This document shows, in pieces, positions 44,301 to 46,968 of a stretch of DNA of 46,968 bases. The DNA comes from an uncultured Bacteroidaceae bacterium (lineage in GTDB: Bacteria > Bacteroidota > Bacteroidia > Bacteroidales > Bacteroidaceae), in contig CALUJO010000017.1 in NCBI GenBank assembly GCA_944320965.1, forward strand, positions 1 to 46,968, read 5' to 3'. Numbering within the stretch: position 1 is the stretch's first letter; the number at the start of each line of letters is the position of its first letter. The position numbers were made by a program, and so were the translations under genes. The notes below the pieces were generated by a model. The model was given only the letters and a program-made list of their open reading frames with translations. It was not told the origin of the DNA and did not search any database.

Positions 44301-45791
44301 AAGGAACAATGTAGAATTGTTATCCTTTATATCCGAAGAAAACTCACCCACCTGATATCTCTGTCCCTTGTAGGTATATTCGTAGGCAACGGCAAGAACC
44401 TCGTCTGGCTGCAATTTGGATTTCAAAGAAATGTATCCGAGAGAGGAATTCAATGTATATTCTGACGAAGTCAGAAGCCTTGCACTCTCAATCTTCTCAT
44501 AATCGGTACCTCCTTCAAATCCGGGAATGGCAGACAATGTAGGTATAGCCTGATTTATATCACGAATAGCCGAATAGGTTGACACCATCTGTGAATACAA
44601 ATTATTCGCTCCGTTATTGGTCACCTGACTCACACCTGTAGGCGACCATATATTATTGCCGATTCTTTTGTTTTCTCCCAAATCGGCAAAAGCAAGTATA
44701 TTGCGCGGATTGTCATAATTGCCACGCTTGTTAGTAACCCATACTTCAATTCTTGTTATGGAAATACCGGAAATGATATTAGGCAACTGAGTCATATTCT
44801 CGTCATATCCTTCCCTGAAGAAATGTCCAAGAAAGAAGTGTCGGTTTTCCTCATAATTGTCTATCGTAATGTCAAAATCGGTAGTCTGACCACCTCCGTT
44901 ACTATTAACTGTCTTAGACTCAGATTCCTGCTGCGAAATAACGGTCTGTACCTTCAACTTTCCGAACTGAAGGTCGGTTCTTATACCAAACAAAGATGTA
45001 GCTCCCCTAATAAGACTGCTGTTTGTCGGCATACTTACATTACCGGCTTCGACAAGTTTTATTATTTCATCCTCTTTGCCTTCGTATTTAAGTTTGATTT
45101 TCTTTGTATCAAAATCAAAGGTAGCGTCGGTATTGTAGTTCATGTTCATGTTGATCTTGTCACCGACCTTACCGTTTATATTGATGTTTATCTTTTCATC
45201 AAAGTCAAATCCAAGGTTCTTTCTTGTACTCTCACTTTGAGTTGGATTCTCTGTATTACGGTATTTCATACCAAACTTCAGTTCGGCACTTCCCTGGGTC
45301 TTTATCTGAACACCGCCCGGACCGAATATCTTCTCGGCAGGACCAAGGTCAAACTTCATATCCATAAGGTCAAAATTATGCTTGTCGCCTTCCATAAGTT
45401 CAAGGTTCTTTTCCTTATAATATGCTTCCATTGAACGGCGGAGCGACCAGTCCGAATATTCTTCAGGAGTCATGTAAATAGGAACTCCAAGATTTACGGA
45501 ACCAACCTTGGTTGTAACTTTGTAAATATTGCTCTTCTCATCATACTCAACTTCAGTAACAAGTCCCTCTGGATTTCTCAAGTCCAGCGGTCCTGTAGTC
45601 AAGTCTTCAAAAGTTTCCGGAAATGTTCTTCTGACAGAATATCTTGGTTTTGCCACAGTATCGGCATCTTCAAGATACGCAAACGACGTATCAATTCCCT
45701 TACCTATCGGAGAATAGGCATAAACAATCGACCCGCAAGCGTAAAGAAGCAGTATAACAAGTATATATATGTTCAGACGTAATTTTCGCAT
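38367..45791 (-). CDS. sprA: SprA/Sov, outer-membrane translocon of the type IX secretion system
   Basis: A giant outer-membrane protein of 2474 residues. The open frame could begin at two TTG codons upstream, but the ATG at 45791 is used. A signal peptide covers residues 1 to about 26 (IYILVILLLYACGSIVYAY). The long body is rich in beta strands with repeated segments of the type YTVDYTMGIVTILNQ, as in the SprA family, and ends in a terminal barrel segment (FGISVRLSLTR). In Flavobacterium, SprA is the 36-strand barrel through which type IX cargo crosses. A Ser/Lys-rich linker lies near residues 1895-1915 (SSKSKSKDKKTKD). It lies 12 nt after ruvA, a neighbour conserved in this phylum. No other type IX genes are in the window. 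Confidence 0.93.
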   Translation of the reverse strand: MRKLRLNIYILVILLLYACGSIVYAYSPIGKGIDTSFAYLEDADTVAKPRYSVRRTFPETFEDLTTGPLDLRNPEGLVTEVEYDEKSNIYKVTTKVGSVNLGVPIYMTPEEYSDWSLRRSMEAYYKEKNLELMEGDKHNFDLMDMKFDLGPAEKIFGPGGVQIKTQGSAELKFGMKYRNTENPTQSESTRKNLGFDFDEKINININGKVGDKINMNMNYNTDATFDFDTKKIKLKYEGKEDEIIKLVEAGNVSMPTNSSLIRGATSLFGIRTDLQFGKLKVQTVISQQESESKTVNSNGGGQTTDFDITIDNYEENRHFFLGHFFREGYDENMTQLPNIISGISITRIEVWVTNKRGNYDNPRNILAFADLGENKRIGNNIWSPTGVSQVTNNGANNLYSQMVSTYSAIRDINQAIPTLSAIPGFEGGTDYEKIESARLLTSSEYTLNSSLGYISLKSKLQPDEVLAVAYEYTYKGQRYQVGEFSSDIKDNNSTLFLKLLKSTSNSPGVPIWDLMMKNVYSLNAYQVQQDDFRLDILYQSDTTGTYLNYIPEGKINKQILLRVMNLDRLDNQNQSNPNGFFDYVEGYTVISQTGQIIFPVVEPFGSYLRSKFENDAIADKYVFQELYDSTKTVAQQIAEKNKFRLKGEYKSSSGSEIRLDAMNVPQGSVVVTAGGVTLTENVDYTVDYTMGIVTILNQSIIDAGTPISVNLESNSTFSMQRKTMVGMNFTYDFTKDFQLGGTVMHLSEKPLTTKVNMGDEPLSNTLWGLNLAWKKESQLLTNMVSWLPGVSPTTKSTINLTAEFAHLIPGKVRGIQDNASYIDDFESTKIGIDIRQPSFWMLASVPTTNNNMFPESSLSNNTDYGKNRALMSWYYIDPMLVRKNSSIQPAHLKNDLDQLSNHYVREVYEEEIFPNKEASVGEAATRSILNVAYYPEERGPYNLDTDLTSDGKLRNPEKRFGAMMRKIDMTDFESSNVEYIEFWLMDPFIYKDETEGRMGGDFYINLGDVSEDILKDGKKYFENGMPADGDMSRVEETIWGRVPKERSIVYAFDNTSGARKRQDVGLNGLNSEEERGFKTYSDYLSKVQAIVSADAYQKFMSDPAGDDYHYYRGSDYDAMELGVLDRYKYYCGVEGNSTASEDSPESYDISAKSMPDVEDINQDNTLNEFEKYFQYKIELTPEKMRVGENYISNVRTTSVRLQNGKDEEVSWYQFKIPVNSGTPVGNIKDFKSIRFIRMYLTNFSQPIVLRFASFELVRGEWRTYEQELNGTGTSAPLTSATIEVSAVNIEENAEKTPVNYVLPPGISRVIDPGQPQLRQDNEQAMSLKVVDMQPNDARAVYKNVGMDMRRYKRLQMFFHAERLVDDSYDLADGEISAFIRLGSDYKNNYYEYEIPLKITPEGVYDNNSSQGRLAVWPSDNMLDIPFEVLTDIKKARNTAKNNGEPDVAYNKEYYGYDPDKPANKVTIMGNPSLAEVKTIMIGVRNNSRSIKSAEVWVNELRLTEFNEDGGWAAQGNMNVQLSDLGAFTLGGHIETSGFGGLEQSVSERRMDDYKQYNFTANIELGKFFPEKAKITAPLYYSISKEITTPKYNPFDQDMLMSDVYDSYKGNKHMLDSIKDVVDQRTTYKNFSISNVRVDITSKTPMPYDPANFTIGYSFTKKLNQGNTTQWEKDNNWKANFGYNYASAVKPWEPFKKKIKSKSKWLKFFKEFGLNYVPQNLSFNTDLNRNYYELQLRDVENTYGGDSSIPLSFSKDFLWNRAFAIRWDLTKNLRFNFNSGTNAEVEEPYGPVNKDLYPDEYEFWKDSVRMSLASLGRPVDYNQAFDASYKVPFDKIPLFDWLTSDVKFSSSYSWNRGAELSDGSSIGNTIQNQRTFDVNGKVNLETLYNKSAYLKAVNKKFSGSSSSRLSSARSSKSKSKDKKTKDLVKVINVPRDTIIKVTHNFGSKKVKVSAIDMEGNRFPVKYKVKNKNTIELVVSDSANFKLTVKPGPKPEDQNWYKVMQYATRFAMMVRNVSVTYRNTYAMMLPGYTQEVGDIFGQKRVGGKYAPGLAFAFGMTGDSFLEDAASNGWLMNDERVVNPSTSNAMEDLQLRATLEPFRDFKIELNASRSQNKARSVQFMFEGMPMTQSGNFQMTTIAIGSAFERTNAKNGYSSKAFDRFVSNLDKVQSLLEQKYIGGRYPNGTSLAGQEFNPQNGTFSKYSSDVMIPAFFAAYTGRDINSNTLELFPSLLQMLPNWRVTYNGLSKLDWFKKYFKSFNINHSYKCTYAIGSYNTFQTFVNYMDGYGFVEDVQTGNPVPSSMYDISTVSINEQFSPLAGVDMTFKNSITAKVEYKTTRVLNLSMAANQIVETTSKDIVVGMGYTISNVKLFGGGRNTKGKGGSKDNTNNDIKLRADFSWRNQSALCRNIQQAYTQATQGNRAIKVSVSADYTLSKAITLRAYYDYQRNMPLVSSTSYPVTNSDFGISVRLSLTR

Positions 45792-45803
45792 CAACAAACA
45801 GAT

Positions 45804-46394
45804 TTATAATCTTTTCAACGCCATTTTTATGGCAAGCTCAACCGTACAGCCCGGATTTTCCTTTATAATGGCATCAACAACCTTTGATGATGCCTGAGCA
45901 TTGAATCCCAACATGGTCAAAGCCGAAACAGCTTCCTCGGCCACCTGACTGTTGTTCACACCCAAATCAAGCTGCAATTCACCGGAACCGCCTGCAGAAG
46001 GCAGCTTGTCCTTCAAATCAACAATAACTCTTTGGGCAGTCTTCAACCCTATTCCCTTGACACTTTTCAGAGAATTCACATTGCCCTGTGAAATAATTGA
46101 AATAAGTTCAGCAGGCGAATATGCCGACAGAATCATTCTTGCCGTATTTCCTCCTATACCGGAAACAGTAATCAGAAGAAGAAACAGTTCACGCTCCTCC
46201 TTTGAATAAAAACCGAATAACACATGAGCATCTTCCCTTATTACTTCAGAAATATAGAGCTTGCACTCCTTCTTTCCCTGCAACGCCGAATATGTATTCA
46301 ATGATATATTGGCAATATAACCAACCCCACAACATTCAACAACAGCATATGTAGCCGACAACTCGGCCAATTCTCCTTTTATATATTCTATCAT
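45804..46394 (-). CDS. ruvA: Holliday junction branch migration protein RuvA
   Basis: Forms the tetramer that holds Holliday junctions and recruits the RuvB motors. It has 196 residues from the ATG at 46394 ([11 protein letters not shown]); the earlier in-frame ATG at 46448 adds a hydrophobic stretch not seen in RuvA and lies upstream of the -7 box. Domain I (OB fold) is at 1-62; domain II holds two helix-hairpin-helix motifs ([12 protein letters not shown] near 78-89, [15 protein letters not shown] near 112-126); domain III at the C-terminus binds RuvB. It heads an operon with sprA. Confidence 0.95.
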   Translation of the reverse strand: MIEYIKGELAELSATYAVVECCGVGYIANISLNTYSALQGKKECKLYISEVIREDAHVLFGFYSKEERELFLLLITVSGIGGNTARMILSAYSPAELISIISQGNVNSLKSVKGIGLKTAQRVIVDLKDKLPSAGGSGELQLDLGVNNSQVAEEAVSALTMLGFNAQASSKVVDAIIKENPGCTVELAIKMALKRL

Positions 46395-46418
46395 TATACT
46401 CTTTAATAAATTGAAACA

Positions 46419-46426
46419 CAAAATTA
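46419..46426 (-). promoter_or_regulatory. -7 box for ruvA-sprA
   Basis: TAATTTTG on the minus strand, 25 nt upstream of the ruvA ATG. TTG elements are visible further up but at short spacing (11-15 bp). Confidence 0.45.
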
Positions 46427-46895
46427 CATAAATACTGCAAGCAAGCACTATAAATAACGAAATTAGTTCCGTATTATTGTATTTTTAATACATTATGTTC
46501 TGCAAATAAAGAAATAATATGAACAAAAATACACAACCGATTCTTCATATGTAAAGCAATCAGCCACAAGCCCATATCCGAGCAATATGCATATAAACCG
46601 GAATTAATTCTTGCCGGAACAGATAATCATATCACCCAAAAAGAATTATTTGATTTTATAACCGAAGATTACGGCTGTATGACAGAAGGTTTTATTTCTA
46701 TAAATTAAAGTTTCGGTTGAAGAAACAAAGATTACGGTTTTAGCAAACTATAGGAGTCCTACTGTATATTTTTCTGTTGATTCTTCTATCAAAATCTATT
46801 AGCAGCCTATAGGGTGCAAAGAAATTGTTTTTTGAATGAAAGTCCCGTTTGTCAAAGTTTAGATAAAAAGTGTGCATTAAGTTGTAGAGTATATA
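46427..46895. other. Gene-free stretch between ruvA and the 5S rRNA gene
   Basis: About 470 bp with no credible gene. It holds the 21-bp repeat block at 46660-46744, a perfect short palindrome TAGGAGTCCTA at 46751-46761 and a second, CCTATAGG, near 46804. An open frame of 61 codons (46523-46708) has no usable start codon and may be a decayed gene end. Confidence 0.5.
46660..46744. repeat. Degenerate 21-bp repeat block, four units
   Basis: Units of 21 bp start at 46661, 46682, 46703 and 46724. Units 1 and 4 share AGATTACGG; unit 3 has AGTTTCGGTT. AACCGAAG at 46660-46667 is opposed by TTTCGGTT at 46711-46718, a one-mismatch inverted repeat like that at 35545-35625. Confidence 0.55.
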
Positions 46896-46932
46896 CAAAA
46901 AAGAAGTCCCTCAGCATTTCTGCTGAAGGACT
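46896..46932 (-). terminator. Terminator of the rRNA operon
   Basis: Minus strand: a 12-bp stem AGTCCTTCAGCA/TGCTGAGGGACT (46905-46932, one G-U pair) closed by a GAAA tetraloop and followed by TTCTTTTTTG. Confidence 0.85.
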
Positions 46933-46945
46933 CTTCTCTTAAAAA

Positions 46946-46968
46946 GGCAGCTACCTACTCTCCCGCTT
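46946..46968 (-). rRNA. rrf: 5S ribosomal RNA, 3' end only
   Basis: The last 23 bases of the window, read on the minus strand, are AAGCGGGAGAGTAGGTAGCT then GCC. This matches the conserved 3' strand of 5S rRNA in this phylum and is followed at once by a strong terminator. The 5' part and presumably the 23S and 16S genes lie beyond the right edge. Confidence 0.85.

Noticed and set aside
45792..45797. Two TTG start codons for SprA
   Set aside because: An ATG follows directly and opens a good signal peptide. TTG starts are rare in this phylum.

Overview
The window looks like chromosomal DNA from an AT-rich member of the Bacteroidota, most likely order Bacteroidales. The signs are near-consensus Bacteroidetes promoters (TTTG, about 20 bp, TAnnTTTG) ahead of many genes, almost no Shine-Dalgarno sequences, family-typical proteins (DUF4831, DUF5686, SprA, PPi-dependent phosphofructokinase) and the gene order tig-clpP-clpX-recQ. 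I cannot fix the genus from the sequence alone.

Layout. 1-1012: a small secreted protein of unknown function behind a long leader that holds a nested palindrome of the kind seen near mobile elements. 1029-6752 (minus): tig-clpP-clpX-recQ, a protein quality control operon with a RecQ helicase. 6840-12210: a lipoprotein-like nitroreductase, an acetyltransferase/FemAB-like protein convergent with a family 2 glycosyltransferase, and a DUF5686 outer-membrane protein. 12223-16790 (minus): a small membrane protein, pfp, an M20 dipeptidase and aroC. 16791-17439: a large non-coding interval with a 22-bp tandem repeat array and a candidate small RNA with its own promoter and terminator. 17440-24365 (plus): nnr, DUF4831, rsmG, an MBL hydrolase and gcvP. 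24394-31881: TraB/GumN protein, a secreted 14-repeat MORN protein, kdsB overlapping a zinc-motif-less M16 protein, a degenerate FolK-like protein, a methyltransferase and a two-domain aspartyl protease.

32092-35533 (plus) is a three-gene N-acetylmuramic acid salvage set: sodium symporter, BadF-type kinase and MurQ etherase. It matches in content and order the murT-murK-murQ set described in Tannerella forsythia. 35773-38310 (minus) carries an LTA-synthase-like membrane phospho/sulfo-transferase and an overlapping DUF4160-DUF2442 pair. 38367-46426 (minus) is ruvA-sprA, where SprA is the giant outer-membrane translocon of the type IX secretion system. The right edge is the 3' end of a 5S rRNA gene with its terminator, so an rRNA operon lies just outside the window.

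Most coding content is ordinary core genome. The least explained material is in the intergenic DNA: the palindromic leader near 251-362, the candidate small RNA near 17070-17130, and four separate intergenic loci (16901, 33601, 35545, 46660) built on a degenerate 21-22 bp period. Two of these four share an exact 15-mer, and the other two share inverted AACCGAAG/CTTCGGTT-type ends. No prophage, CRISPR array, intact insertion sequence or tRNA gene was seen.
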